A DNA stretch of 64,000 bases from JALZKA01 sp963701205 (GTDB lineage: Bacteria; Actinomycetota; Thermoleophilia; Solirubrobacterales; 70-9): NCBI GenBank assembly GCA_963701205.1, contig OY969575.1:2046001-2110000 (forward strand). Reading direction: 5' to 3'. Numbering within the stretch: position 1 is the stretch's first letter; each line of letters opens with the position of its first letter. This document shows, piece after piece, positions 34,228 to 48,287 of this stretch. The notes beneath the pieces are model-generated. The model was given only the letters and a program-made list of their open reading frames with translations. It made no database searches and was not told the DNA's origin. A program made the position numbers and the translations under genes.

Positions 34228-34811
34228 GCCTCGCGCAGCTTTCGCAGTCCTTCTACGAGCGTTCGGTTCTGGACGTAGCCCGCGAACTCATTGGCTGCGA
34301 GGTGATGGTCGCTGGAGTGGGGGGCACCATCGTCGAAACGGAGGCCTACCGTGGCGATGAGCCCGCCTGCCATGCGTTCGCCGGGATCACGCCGCGGACC
34401 GAGCCGCTGTTCGGTCCCCCCGGCCACGCCTACGTCTACATCTCCTACGGAATCCACTCGATGCTGAACTTCGTCTGCGAACCCGACGGCGAGGCGGCGG
34501 CGGTCCTGATCCGGGCCATCGAGCCTCGCAGCGGCATCGACGCCATGCGAAAGCGCCGCGGAACCGCCGCCAAGCGAAGCCTGTGCTCGGGTCCGGGCAA
34601 GCTCGCCCAGGCCCTTGGCGTCGGCCTCGACCTCAACCGCCACCCACTGCACTCGCCGCCATTTGCCGTTTGTGCGCCAACCACGGCAACGGGGCCCGTC
34701 GTCGCAACCACCCGTGTCGGGATCAGCAAAGCCGTGGACCTTCCGTGGCGCTTCTGTGCCGCCGGCAGCGCCTACCTCTCGCGCCCGCCCACCACGACTG
34801 CGGGTTTGTAG
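34224..34811 (+). CDS. 3-Methyladenine DNA glycosylase (AAG/Mpg type)
   Basis: 195-residue base-excision repair enzyme of the alkyladenine glycosylase family. Conserved segments: FYERSVLDVARELIGCEV, GTIVETEAYRGDEPACHAFAGITPRTEPLFGPPGHAYVYISYGIHSMLNFVCE and AVLIRAIEP, containing the catalytic Glu and base-intercalating Tyr region. The likely start is TTG at 34224, overlapping the argH stop. It is convergent with the penicillin-binding protein gene across 39 bp that hold a terminator on the minus strand. Confidence 0.9.
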   Translation: MSLAQLSQSFYERSVLDVARELIGCEVMVAGVGGTIVETEAYRGDEPACHAFAGITPRTEPLFGPPGHAYVYISYGIHSMLNFVCEPDGEAAAVLIRAIEPRSGIDAMRKRRGTAAKRSLCSGPGKLAQALGVGLDLNRHPLHSPPFAVCAPTTATGPVVATTRVGISKAVDLPWRFCAAGSAYLSRPPTTTAGL

Positions 34812-34824
34812 GGGCACTGCCCTC

Positions 34825-34850
34825 AAAACCCCGCACTCGGTGTGGCGGGG
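34825..34850 (-). terminator. Rho-independent terminator of the penicillin-binding protein gene
   Basis: Read on the minus strand directly after the TAG stop: CCCCGC, a 10-nt loop, GCGGGG, then TTTTG. The stem is six G-C pairs and the T run follows at once. Confidence 0.7.
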
Positions 34851-37244
34851 CTAGCGGCGGGGTGCCGCCGCGGCGCCGCCAGAAGTTGGTGCGACGGGCT
34901 CCGCCTCGAGCGGGGCCGGTTCTGAGGGCGCGGCCGGTTCGGGGGCGGGGGCCGGTTCGGGGGCATCAACCGCCGGCGCGGCAGATGCGGCCTTGGCCGC
35001 CCGCGCGGCCTCGTGGGTCGCGGCCACGCCCAGGTAGGCGTTGACGACATGAGCGAAGATCAGGGCCGGGAAGGTGCCGCCGTCAACGGGCGAGCCGCCG
35101 TACTCGGTCAGCATCGGCTTGTTCGAGTCCGCGTGGCCGACCCACACACAGGCGGTGATGTCGGACGTTGCGCCGCAAAACCAAGCGTCGCCATTGTCGT
35201 CGGTGGTCCCTGTCTTGCCCCAGGTGGATTCGCCCGTCTGGGCGCGCTTGCCGGTACCCGACGTGACGACGGTCGCCAAAGTTTCAGTGGCCGTCGCCGC
35301 CGCCTCCGGTGAGATCACCTGCTTGCGGATCGACTCGTTGGCGCCCGAGGACCCCGTGCGGTCCTTGACCAGTTCGCCGTCCCCGTCCTCGACCTCCAGG
35401 ATCCCGACCGGCCCATCCTTCGAGGCGGCCATCGTGCCGGTGATGAGGTTTCCCTCCTCCTCGATCGAGTTGTAGGCGTGGGCCATCTCCAGGGAGCTGA
35501 CTCCCTGCGCCAGACCACCGAGGATCATCGCCGGGTTGTAGGGAGCAAACGGGCGACCGTCAATTGAGTACTGCTGGTCCGTGGACAGGTCGGTGCTGAT
35601 GCCCAGCGAAGCCGCGGTTGCGGCGACGTTCTCCGGCCCGATCTGGGTGCCAAGCTGGGCAAAGACGGAGTTGTCGGAGTAGGTGGTTGCGGTCGCAAGC
35701 GACGCTGATCCAAGGTAGTTGTCGTCGTAGTTGTTGACGGCAAAGAGCTCGTCCACGATGCGCTTGCCAGGGCCGTTCTTTTTTGGCAGCTTGACCCGGA
35801 ACGGGATGTCGATCGATTCCGACGCAAACACTTCGCTCGTCGAACGCCCCTGCTCAAGCGCTGTCACCAGGGTGAAGGGCTTGAATGCCGACCCCGGCTG
35901 GCGCAGCCCGTTGGTTGCGAGGTTGAACGGCGCGGTCTCGTAGTCAAAGCCGCCAACCATTGCCAGCACACCGGCGGTCTCGTTGTCGAGCACGACGATT
36001 GAGGATTCAAGCCCGAGGCCGCCGACGGTGGATTCAGCGATCTGCTCAGCCTGCTGTTGCAGTTCGAGGTCGAGGGTCGTGGTGATCTGAAGACCGCCGC
36101 CGAACGCGGCCCCCGCTCCGTAGCGGTCGACAAGCTGCTGGCGCAGCCATGAAGTGAAGTAGGGCGCGACAGAATCATCAGCCGGCGGCGTCACCGTGGA
36201 CTCGGCCGGCATGACCCGGTTCGCATAATCGGCAAGCTCCGTGCTCGTGATGTAGCCCTCTCCGGCCATGCTCTGGAGGACCAGATTGCGCCGTGCGAGT
36301 GAATCCTCGGGGTTCGCCCTTGGTGAGTAGGCCGACGGCGAAGCGATAATCCCGGCCAGGAGCGCAGCCTCGTATGGCAAAAGCTGTGATGCGCAGGTGG
36401 GCTGCGCATCCTCGCCGCAACCGGGGTGGGCGCCGCCGAAAAACGTTTGCGCTGCCGCCTCGATCCCGTAGGCGCCCTCGCCGAAGTAGATCGAGTTCAG
36501 ATACTCGGTCAGGATCTTGTCCTTCGACCAGTTCCGCTCAAGCTGGTAGGCGAGCGCCGCCTCGCGAAGCTTCTGGAAGATGGTGCGGCTGTCCTGGGCG
36601 GCAAGCGCGTTCTTGACGAACTGCTGGGTGATCGTGGAGGCGCCCTGCTGAGCTGATCCCGCCAGCACATCCTGGTAGAGAGCACGGGCGATCCCCTGGA
36701 AGTCGACGCCGCGGTGCTCGTAGAACCGGCGGTCCTCGATGGCGACCACAGCCTCCTTCATCGCCGGTGCGATCTCGGCTGACGAGACCAGAATTCGGCC
36801 TTCGTTGTTGGTCAGGGTCGCCAGCCTGGTCCCGTTGCGATCGAAGATCACCGAGTTCTCCGCATTCTCAAACTGCGCGCGGTTTTCAAGCCGGGGCAGG
36901 TCCTGGGCGACCGCCATCATGATTCCGAAGATCCACGAGACGAGCGCCAGCATGCCCAGTCCCATGATGACCAGCGCGGCGCGTAGCTTCTTCAACTTCG
37001 GCTTGTTGCGGTCGGAGCCACTGCCGCCGGCCATCGCTCGCAGGCGAGCGATGGCGCCGCCGTGTTCAGCCGTTGGCGCCGCTCCGGCGTCGGGCAAAAC
37101 AAGCTGGCCGTCCGTTGGGCCCTCGCCGTTCCCGCGGGCTGAGATGCGCTCGTCAGCCCGTTCCGCGGCGGTCATCTCGCCGGTGGCCCGGGCCTTCTTG
37201 CCTCGCTCACGGCGGCGCTTTCGGCGTCTGTCGTTGCTTGCCAT
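34851..37244 (-). CDS. Class A penicillin-binding protein (transglycosylase/transpeptidase)
   Basis: 797-residue bifunctional peptidoglycan synthase. A highly basic cytoplasmic N-terminus (RRRKRRRERGKKAR) precedes one transmembrane helix (ALVIMGLGMLALVSWIFGIMM, about residues 95-115). The GT51 domain has EDRRFYEHRGVDFQGIARAL with the catalytic Glu, and GASTITQQFVKN. The transpeptidase has the Ser-x-x-Lys motif in GSAFKPFTL, SDN in TYSDNSVFAQLG and KTG in WGKTGTTDDNGDAWFCG. The tail is a 45-residue Ala/Pro/Glu-rich linker-like extension. ATG at 37244 was preferred to an upstream one because the family begins near the basic segment. Confidence 0.94.
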   Translation of the reverse strand: MASNDRRRKRRRERGKKARATGEMTAAERADERISARGNGEGPTDGQLVLPDAGAAPTAEHGGAIARLRAMAGGSGSDRNKPKLKKLRAALVIMGLGMLALVSWIFGIMMAVAQDLPRLENRAQFENAENSVIFDRNGTRLATLTNNEGRILVSSAEIAPAMKEAVVAIEDRRFYEHRGVDFQGIARALYQDVLAGSAQQGASTITQQFVKNALAAQDSRTIFQKLREAALAYQLERNWSKDKILTEYLNSIYFGEGAYGIEAAAQTFFGGAHPGCGEDAQPTCASQLLPYEAALLAGIIASPSAYSPRANPEDSLARRNLVLQSMAGEGYITSTELADYANRVMPAESTVTPPADDSVAPYFTSWLRQQLVDRYGAGAAFGGGLQITTTLDLELQQQAEQIAESTVGGLGLESSIVVLDNETAGVLAMVGGFDYETAPFNLATNGLRQPGSAFKPFTLVTALEQGRSTSEVFASESIDIPFRVKLPKKNGPGKRIVDELFAVNNYDDNYLGSASLATATTYSDNSVFAQLGTQIGPENVAATAASLGISTDLSTDQQYSIDGRPFAPYNPAMILGGLAQGVSSLEMAHAYNSIEEEGNLITGTMAASKDGPVGILEVEDGDGELVKDRTGSSGANESIRKQVISPEAAATATETLATVVTSGTGKRAQTGESTWGKTGTTDDNGDAWFCGATSDITACVWVGHADSNKPMLTEYGGSPVDGGTFPALIFAHVVNAYLGVAATHEAARAAKAASAAPAVDAPEPAPAPEPAAPSEPAPLEAEPVAPTSGGAAAAPRR

Positions 37245-37397
37245 ACGTGATTGCTGGCCCGTTGGCGACCTCGTGGAGGAGAATGCCGTGAGCAGCTTGG
37301 GGAGAGCACACAAACAGCCCGGAAAACCTCGGTTCAGTCGCGCGAAGAGGGGCCGATCCTGCCCTCCCATCGGGGGCTGAGTCTAGCATTGGCCCGG

Positions 37398-38570
37398 ATG
37401 CCCAAGACCAACCCAGCCAACGCCCCCGTCGATCAGTTGATCGCCGGTGCTGTCGATGTCCTTCCCACTGGCAGGCTCAGCGAGCAGCTGTCCCTGAAGC
37501 GGCCGCTGCGGGTGAAGTTCGGAATGGATCCGACCAGCGCGGACATTCATATCGGGCATTGCGTGGTGCTCTCAAAGCTACGCGCCTTTCAAGACCTCGG
37601 TCATACCGTCGTTCTGATCGTCGGCGACTACACCGCCAGGGTCGGCGACCCGAGCGGCCGCGACGGCACGCGGCCCGTCCTCACCGAAGGCGAGATTGAA
37701 GCCAACGCCCAGACCTACCAGGACCAGGCGTTCAAGATCCTGGACCGCGAACGCACCGAGGTACGCCACAACAGTGAGTGGCTGGCAATGCGAAGCGCGG
37801 AGCTCTTTGACCTCGTTCGGCGCTTCACGGTCGCACGGTTACTTGAGCGCGACGACTTTCAGCGCCGGATCGAGTTGCAGCAGGGAATCTCTGCCCTGGA
37901 GTTGCTGTACCCGGTCCTCCAGGGCTACGACTCCGTTGCCGTCGAGGCCGACGTCGAGCTGGGTGCAACCGATCAGAAGTTCAACCTGCTGTTCGGACGC
38001 GACGTTCAGCAGGCCTACGACCAGCCACCCCAGTCGGTCCTGACAATGCCCATCCTGGTCGGTACGGACGGTGTGCGGAAGATGTCGAAGAGCTATGACA
38101 ACTACGTGGGCGTGACCGAGCCACCGGCCGAGATGTTCGGCAAGCTGATGAGCGTCCCGGACGACCTGATGACTGACTACTACGTCCTGCTCCTGGGGCA
38201 AGGGCCGGAGGAAGAGGCCCACCCCAATGCAGTCAAACGTCACCTTGCTCGCGAACTGGTGGCAAGGTTCCACGACGCCGAGGCGGCCGGCGCGGCCGAG
38301 GAGCGCTTCGACGCGGTTCACAAGCGGGGCGAGATCCCGGCGGACATCCCAAGCGTCAGCCTGCCGCCTGACGACGCGCCAGTGCATTTGCCGGCGCTGC
38401 TCGGCAGCGCCTTCGGCATCAGCACGAGCGAGGCCCGGCGACTCCTGGAACAGGGTGGGGTCAGGCTGGACGGGGTGGTTCTGCCTGGTGAGACGCTCGA
38501 TCTGCCGGCAGCCGAACTCGCCGGCAAGGTCATCCAGGTCGGCAAACGGCGCTTCGCTCGCGTCGCCTGA
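37398..38570 (+). CDS. tyrS: Tyrosyl-tRNA synthetase
   Basis: 390-residue class I aminoacyl-tRNA synthetase. The HIGH motif is HIGH in FGMDPTSADIHIGHCVVL, the KMSKS loop is KMSKS in GVRKMSKSYDNYVGV, tyrosine-binding residues lie in ELLYPVLQGYDSVAVEADVELGATDQKFNLLFGRD, and an S4-like RNA-binding domain closes the C-terminus (ARRLLEQGGVRLDGVVL). The sequence type resembles the TyrZ branch. The ATG at 37398 lies 8 nt after TAGCAT (37384-37389), so it is probably leaderless. It is divergent from the penicillin-binding protein gene and directly upstream of the rRNA operon. Confidence 0.94.
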   Translation: MPKTNPANAPVDQLIAGAVDVLPTGRLSEQLSLKRPLRVKFGMDPTSADIHIGHCVVLSKLRAFQDLGHTVVLIVGDYTARVGDPSGRDGTRPVLTEGEIEANAQTYQDQAFKILDRERTEVRHNSEWLAMRSAELFDLVRRFTVARLLERDDFQRRIELQQGISALELLYPVLQGYDSVAVEADVELGATDQKFNLLFGRDVQQAYDQPPQSVLTMPILVGTDGVRKMSKSYDNYVGVTEPPAEMFGKLMSVPDDLMTDYYVLLLGQGPEEEAHPNAVKRHLARELVARFHDAEAAGAAEERFDAVHKRGEIPADIPSVSLPPDDAPVHLPALLGSAFGISTSEARRLLEQGGVRLDGVVLPGETLDLPAAELAGKVIQVGKRRFARVA

Positions 38571-38904
38571 GCCAGGCGTCGCAAACCCGGATTGTCTGCT
38601 CCGAGTTCCGCTACACTGCCGCGTTCGCAGCCAGGAAGGGCTTGCCCATCCTGCGTTGCGGGCATATAATCGTGAGCCGCCCCGAGGCGGATCCAGGCGT
38701 GACCGGAGACCCCGGGCACGAGACTGGAAGCGGTGTTTGAAAACTGAGCAGCGCGCGACGAGACATTTTGTTTCGTCGTGTCCAGGTTCGACCCACTGTC
38801 GCATCATGCGCGACGGTGGAATGAATCAAGAACAAAACCCGTCATGTGTGCCACCAACGTGTACCCGGTGGCGCGAACGCATGACGACTCTAAGTGAATG
38901 TATT
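38571..38904 (+). promoter_or_regulatory. rRNA operon promoter and leader
   Basis: A near-ideal promoter lies at 38642-38670: TTGCCC, 17 bp, TATAAT. TATAAT is the only perfect -10 I noticed in the window. The leader contains the left arm of the 16S processing stem (38729-38753), which includes TTGAAAACTGAGCAG, similar to the conserved leader elements of actinobacterial rrn operons. A second -10-like TACACT at 38612-38617 may be an upstream promoter but has a poorly spaced -35. No protein gene is seen here. Confidence 0.8.
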
Positions 38905-40453
<1,549 letters not shown>

Positions 40454-40592
40454 AGGGAGCTTTACGGCCCCCGGCAGTGTCCGGGAATCAGGCCGAGGAG
40501 CGCCGGCGGTCTCGCCCGTCGGTAACCCGAGACGTCGACCGAACCTGGTCGTAGTGGCGGTCGAGCTTTCGAGCTCGGCGCCGGCGCTACGC

Positions 40593-40617
40593 ACGCTGCT
40601 CAGTTCTCAGAGACCGC
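40593..40617 (+). repeat. Right arm of the 16S rRNA processing stem
   Basis: This segment pairs with 38729-38753 in the leader, 22 of 25 positions by Watson-Crick and one by wobble, enclosing the whole 16S. It is the expected RNase III processing stem. Confidence 0.7.
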
Positions 40618-40651
40618 TGGCGGAAGCACTCCGTTAGCTGGCCTCGGAGGA

Positions 40652-40677
40652 GCTTGAAAACTGCACCAAGGCCAAAA
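40652..40677 (+). repeat. Left arm of the 23S rRNA processing stem
   Basis: GCTTGAAAACTGCACC (40652-40667) and GCCAAAA (40671-40677) pair exactly with GGTGCAGTTTTCAAGC (43774-43789) and TTTTGGC (43764-43770) after the 23S, with a small internal loop between them. Confidence 0.75.
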
Positions 40678-40732
40678 ATTAGTAAGGGTATATTCGTTCC
40701 CACGCAATCCTTCGGGATCGCGTGGGCTCACC

Positions 40733-43738
<3,006 letters not shown>

Positions 43739-43763
43739 TTGTTTTTCGAAACAACCCGAGCTA

Positions 43764-43789
43764 TTTTGGCTGCGGTGCAGTTTTCAAGC
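43764..43789 (+). repeat. Right arm of the 23S rRNA processing stem
   Basis: Contains TTTTGGC and GGTGCAGTTTTCAAGC, the complements of the spacer arm at 40652-40677. It lies in the 23S-5S spacer. Confidence 0.75.
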
Positions 43790-43836
43790 CTCTCCGAGGC
43801 TGGACGTCGGTGCATTCCACGTTCGGTCTCGACGAT

Positions 43837-43952
43837 TTCGGTGGCAATAGCGAGAGGGAAACACCTCTTCCCATTCCGAACAGAGCCGTTAAGCCTCTCA
43901 GCGCCGATGGTACTTGGCCCGCAAGGGCCTGGGAGAGTAGGTCGCCGCCGGT
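43837..43952 (+). rRNA. rrf: 5S ribosomal RNA
   Basis: A 116-nt segment begins TTCGGTGGCAATAGCGAGAG and contains ATTCCGAACAGAGCCGTTAAG and GCGCCGATGGTACT, the standard loop regions of actinobacterial 5S. The ends pair (CGGTGGC with GTCGCCGCCG). Exact termini are uncertain by a few bases. Confidence 0.93.
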
Positions 43953-43962
43953 CTTTCTTGTC

Positions 43963-43988
43963 AAAGAGCCGCCTTCGGGCGGCTCTTT
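43963..43988 (+). terminator. rRNA operon terminator
   Basis: A perfect 11-bp stem, AAAGAGCCGCC and GGCGGCTCTTT, is closed by a TTCG tetraloop and followed by a T-rich tail (TGTGTTTG). It starts 10 nt after the 5S. Confidence 0.92.
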
Positions 43989-44052
43989 GTGTTTGTGGCT
44001 GTGACCTGCGGCTAGGATGCCCCTGTCGGGTCACTCAAGAAGGGATTTCAGT

Positions 44053-44397
44053 TTGTTAGGCACCATTATCGGAATGCTCGTGGTCGGCGCACTGGCGGGC
44101 TTTCTCGCCCGCGGTTTGCTGCCGGGCAAGCAGAGCATGAGCTTTGTTAGGACCGTCGTCCTGGGGATCGCCGGGGCCGTTGCGGGGTTCTACATCTTTG
44201 AGGGCATCTTCGGCTGGGGGGACACCGACAAGTTCGATCTCGGCGGTTTACCCGGATCCGTTATTGGCGCGATGATCCTGCTGTTTGTCTATGAACGCAC
44301 GATCGGTAGCGCGGACTCGGCGCCCGCCGCTGGTCACAGCGAAGCCGATAAGACCGCTCGCCGTGAGGCCCGCCAGGAGCGCCGCAAGGATCAGTAG
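44053..44397 (+). CDS. GlsB/YeaQ/YmgE family membrane protein
   Basis: 114-residue small integral membrane protein of the transglycosylase-associated family. It reads LGTIIGMLVVGALAGFLARGLLPGKQSMSFVRTVVLGIAGAVAGFYIFE then LGGLPGSVIGAMILLFVYE, three hydrophobic helices with the family Gly pattern, and ends in a charged tail rich in Lys, Arg and Glu. The start is probably TTG at 44053 with AGAAGGGA 7 nt upstream. Members are often stress-induced; the biochemical role is unknown. Confidence 0.82.
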   Translation: MLGTIIGMLVVGALAGFLARGLLPGKQSMSFVRTVVLGIAGAVAGFYIFEGIFGWGDTDKFDLGGLPGSVIGAMILLFVYERTIGSADSAPAAGHSEADKTARREARQERRKDQ

Positions 44398-44422
44398 GGC
44401 GCGGTAAGGCCCGGAGCGCGAG

Positions 44423-44647
44423 TCAGAAGCCCGCGGGCGCCAGTCCGGCTTCGCGGGTTTCGTCGTTGCACTCGCCGCGGCGGGGCGTTGCGAGCGCCTC
44501 CCAGGCGGTCCGCAGACCGTCACGCTCACAACGCCCGGTGGTCACGACCGGCTCGAGGCCGTACTCGCCAAGGGTCGCGAAATCGACCACGAGGTCGAGG
44601 AATCCGGCCAGACGGCCGCGCTGCTTGAGGTTTTGTTGATCGAACAT
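44423..44647 (-). CDS. Small conserved-looking protein of unknown function
   Basis: 74-residue soluble protein, MFDQQNLKQRGRLAGFLDLV at the start, then VDFATLGEYGLEPVVTTGRCERDGLRTAWEALATPRRGECNDETREAGLAPAGF. It has two Cys and no recognisable domain. The ATG at 44647 lies 8 nt after TACCTT on the minus strand (44656-44661), the same spacing as many leaderless starts here, which supports it as a real gene. It follows dnaE2 by 91 bp on the same strand. Confidence 0.6.
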   Translation of the reverse strand: MFDQQNLKQRGRLAGFLDLVVDFATLGEYGLEPVVTTGRCERDGLRTAWEALATPRRGECNDETREAGLAPAGF

Positions 44648-44738
44648 AGGTTCGCAAGGTACGGACGACCCCGGACGGACGCGGCGGGGTGCAAGAGATC
44701 TTGCACCGGGTTCGCGCAAACCGCTTGAACAAGCGGTT

Positions 44739-47700
44739 CTAGCCACGCCGGCCAAAGCTCTGGATACGCGGTGCCACGGCGGCCAGGTCGGCCGGCTGAG
44801 GCTCCGGTCGGGCATCGGGTCGTGGTTCCTGCAGATGGTGGACTTCGGCCTGGGCGTCGCCTGGCGTCACTAGAAACTCGACCTTCCGCGCGAGGACGTT
44901 GACAACTCGCTCGCGACGTTCCAGATGTCCCGCGATTCGGACGAAGGGGGCTGTGCGAACCGCTAGACGGCACGCATCGTAGGCGGGCGGGGGCACGATC
45001 ACGTTGACGACACCGAACTCATCTTCGAGCAACATGAAGACGATCCCGTTGGCCGTCTCTGGCCGCTGGCGGGCAACGACCATGGCCGCAACGAGAACGC
45101 CGCTACCGTTGCCGAGCCCTGGCAAATCCGCGCTGGTCACATGACCATCGAGGCTGGGCCTGATCAAAGCAAGTGGATGCGGGCCCAGGGTCAGCTCGGT
45201 TGCGGTGTAATCGGCCACGGCGTTTTGCCACGCATCGAGCTCGGCAAGCTCGGGCGCGGCCGGGAGCGAGAGCGGGAGGGCGAGTTGCCCGTGCGGGGCA
45301 ACGCCGCGGGCAACTCCCAGGCTCCAAAGATCCGGCCTGCGACCCCTTTTGGCACCCACCGACTCACAGGCGCCGGCCCAGGCCAGCAGCTCCAGCGATT
45401 CGGCTCGCACGCCGGCTCGCGAGGCCAGGTCACCGAGGTGGACGTAGCGACCCTCGCGGTGACGCTCTGCCACGATCACCCGGGCATCCTCGGCGGGAAG
45501 GCCCTTGACGTAGCCAAGTCCGATCCGAACTCCCAGGTCCGCCTCCACCGAGCACTCGAGATCACTTGAGTTGACGTCCACGGCCCGCAACTCGATAGCT
45601 CGACGCTGCGCTTCGTGGACCAGGGCGTCGGGGGGATAGAAGCCCATCGGCTGCTCGTTGAGCAGGGCGCAGAGGAACTCCGGACCCCGATGGACTCGCA
45701 GCCACATGGAGTGGTAGGCCAGAAGGCCAAAGGCCGCAGCGTGGGACTTGGGGAAGCCGAATCCAGAGAATCCGCAAATCTGCTCGAAGACGCGTTCCGC
45801 CACCTTGCGGTCCACATCCAGATCAACCGCGCCTTCGATGAAGCGCTCGCGGTAGGCATTGATCGCCCCGCCTGAGCGCTTGCGGCTCATCGCCCGCCGC
45901 AACCCCTCTGCCTCGCCGGCGCTGAACCCGGCCAGGGCCATCGCCACCTGGATCACCTGGTCCTGAAAGACGATTGCGCCCAGGGTGTCGGCCAGGCAGG
46001 GTTCCAGCGAAGGATGTTCATAGGGCACCTCGTAGGTGGGGTCTTCGCGCCGTCGCCGTCGCCGTTCCAGATATGGGTGGACGGCGCCACCCTGGATCGG
46101 ACCCGGACGGACCAGCGCAACCTGAACGACGAGGTCGTCGAGATTCTCGGGCAGGCTGCGGGGCAGCATCTGCATCTGGGCGCGGCTCTCGATCTGAAAG
46201 ACGCCGGTCGTCTCCGCGGCCTGGATCGCCGCATAGACCGCGGGATCGTCCAAGGGGACTCGCGAGAGGTCGAGGCGCTCGCCCCTGGTCCGAGCCACAT
46301 CGGCGACGACCCGCTCGACGGCAGAGAGCATGCCCAGGCCCAGCAGGTCGATCTTCAAAAAACCGGCATCCGCGCAGGAGTCCTTGTCCCACTGCACGAT
46401 CTGGCGACCTTCCATCGAGGCAGGAACGACGGGGCAGAGCTCCGTCAGCGGGCGGGTTGAGAGCACCATTCCTCCCGGGTGCTGGGAGGCGTGCCGCGGC
46501 AGTCCCCGCGCCTCATCAAGCAAGCGATGGAGCGCGCGCCAGCGCGGGGATTTGGCCCGGCTGGCACCAATTGCCATCGCAAGATCCCCCGCGAAACCTT
46601 CGCCCGACCAGGAATCGACCGCCGTTGCGACGCGGGCCACCTCGGTATGGGGCAATCCCAGCGCCTTGCCCAAGTCGCGGATTGCGCCGCGCACGCGAAA
46701 GGTCGGAAAAGCAGCAACAAGCCCGGAATACTCCTCTCCGTAGCGCTCGTGGATTCGCGGGATCAGCCGCTCGCGGATATCCCGGGGAAGGTCGATATCG
46801 ATGTCCGGCATTTCGGTGATCTCATCGTTTAGGAAGCGTCCGAGAAAAAGCCCCGCCCTGACGGGATCGACGTGGGAAAGACCGGTCAAGTAACAGACGA
46901 CGGAGCTGACACTGGAGCCGCGACCGCGACCCGGCGGCAACAGGGACCGTGCCGAGTCGGCCCCTCGGACTTCGACGGCGACCTCGCGCGCCAACTCCAG
47001 GAGGTCGGCGTGAAGCAAAAAGAAGCCGGAGAGCCCAAGCTTGCGGATGACGCGCAGTTCCTCCTCCAACCGAGATCTGGCTTCGGCCAGCTCGGGAGTT
47101 CCTAGGTAGCGCTCGTCAAAGCGGGCAGCGCAGAGCGCCGCAAGCTTCCGATCGGCGCCCTCGTCCTCGGCGCCTGGGTAGCGATAGCCGTGGTCATGGG
47201 TCAGATCAAACTCAATTCGCGCAGCCAGCCTGGCGCTTTCTGTCACCGCCTCGGGGTGTTCGCCGAAGCGGAGGGCCGCCCGTTCGGGTGAGACCAGCGT
47301 TGCCCGCAGATTGCGTCGGCGCGTTGAGGTGGACTCGTCCAGCGACCGCCCCTCCCGGACCGCGACCAGAGCATCCTGCAAGAACGCCCTCCGCGAGTTG
47401 TGCGCGTGGACGTTGCCGGTCGCGACGGTCTGTACACCGATCCTGTCCGCGAGCCCGGCAAGCCAGCGGTTGCGCGCCAAGTCCCGCCGCCAAAAGGGTC
47501 GCTGCAGCTCGACCCGCAGATTGCCGGCGCCGAAGACCGATCGCAGGCGGTCGCCGATCATCATGGCCTCCCGAGCGTCCGACCCCGATGGGCGGCCTCC
47601 TGAGCGTTCATGGATGCCGGCGATGATCCCGCTGCGGGCGCAGCCGGTGAGGCAGACCAAGCCCGCGGATCGCCGAGCGAGGGATTCCAAGCCAAGGGAG

Positions 47701-48057
47701 GGGGAGGGGCTCGCGTCCGGGCCTGGGACGAGTGCCGGCGTGCGCTTCGGTCAGCAGCAGGCACAGGTTTCGCCAACCCGCTGCGGATTCAGCCAAAAGG
47801 GTTACGTGGGCCGGCGGACACGCGGCAGGGTGCTTCGGCGGTCTTATGCTCACCTCGGCGCCTACGATCGGCTTCAATCCCAACGGCACCGCAGCCTGCG
47901 CGAATTCCATTGCGCCCCAAACGCCCTCATGGTCGGTCAGCGCCAGGGCCTCGTAGCCCAGCGCCGCCGCCTCAGCTGCAAGTTCCTCTGGGCTCGAGGC
48001 TCCGTCCAGGAACGAGAAGCCGGAATGGCAGTGGAGTTCGGCGTACGCGGTCGCCAT
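44739..48057 (-). pseudogene. dnaE2: Error-prone DNA polymerase DnaE2, interrupted by a one-base frameshift
   Basis: Two frames together encode a DnaE2 of about 1105 residues. The first, from ATG 48057, carries the PHP domain (AYAELHCHSGFSFLDGASSPEELAAEA, ALTDHEGVWGAMEFA) and ends normally at LCLLLTEAHAGTRPRPGREP. The second continues SLGLESLARRSAGLVCLTGCARSG, the Pol III alpha catalytic core with PDIDIDLP, the DQVIQVAMALAGFSAGEAEGLRRAMSRKRSG thumb region and a C-terminal OB fold. The shift falls in a C-rich run near 47690-47708, where one extra base explains it. DnaE2 performs SOS-induced translesion synthesis with ImuB. A homopolymer-associated sequence error is a strong alternative. Confidence 0.88.
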
Positions 48058-48287
48058 CACGCCCTCTGTTCGAACCAACGGCCGCGCTCACGGAAAACCG
48101 TCAGGCAACGGCCGTCTACCAGCGCGAGTTCAAAGTAGTGCCGAGCGACCGGTTGAGCCGTCCACCAGCGGTCCTCAACGATCCACTCCTCACGCACCGT
48201 GTCCACCGCCACATTTCCCAATGCCAGCGGCCGGCCATCAGCGCTCAGAACCCGAGCGGGACGCGGGGTATAGAGGGCGGCGTTCAT
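48057..48287 (-). CDS. DUF6504-like small protein between imuB and dnaE2
   Basis: 76-residue protein: an N-terminal RPARVLSADGRPLALGNVAVDTVREEWIVEDRWWTAQPVARHYFELALVDGRCLTVFRERGRWFEQRA region is compact and Trp-rich. Small proteins like this commonly sit between imuB and dnaE2 in actinobacteria (DUF6504 by recollection). It overlaps imuB upstream by 4 bp and dnaE2 downstream by ATGA, so all three are translated as a unit. A structural or assembly role in the mutasome is inference. Confidence 0.75.
   Translation of the reverse strand: MNAALYTPRPARVLSADGRPLALGNVAVDTVREEWIVEDRWWTAQPVARHYFELALVDGRCLTVFRERGRWFEQRA

Larger units (their letters stand above)
40454..40732 (+). other. 16S-23S spacer without tRNA genes
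   Basis: The 279-nt spacer holds no tRNA-Ile or tRNA-Ala. It contains the right arm of the 16S processing stem (40593-40617) and the left arm of the 23S stem (40652-40677). No ORF or promoter is convincing. Confidence 0.8.

Noticed and set aside
40454..40732. Possible tRNA-Ile or tRNA-Ala in the 16S-23S spacer
   Set aside because: No TTC-loop consensus, anticodon arm or CCA-type acceptor stem can be assembled; the segment is explained by processing-stem arms.
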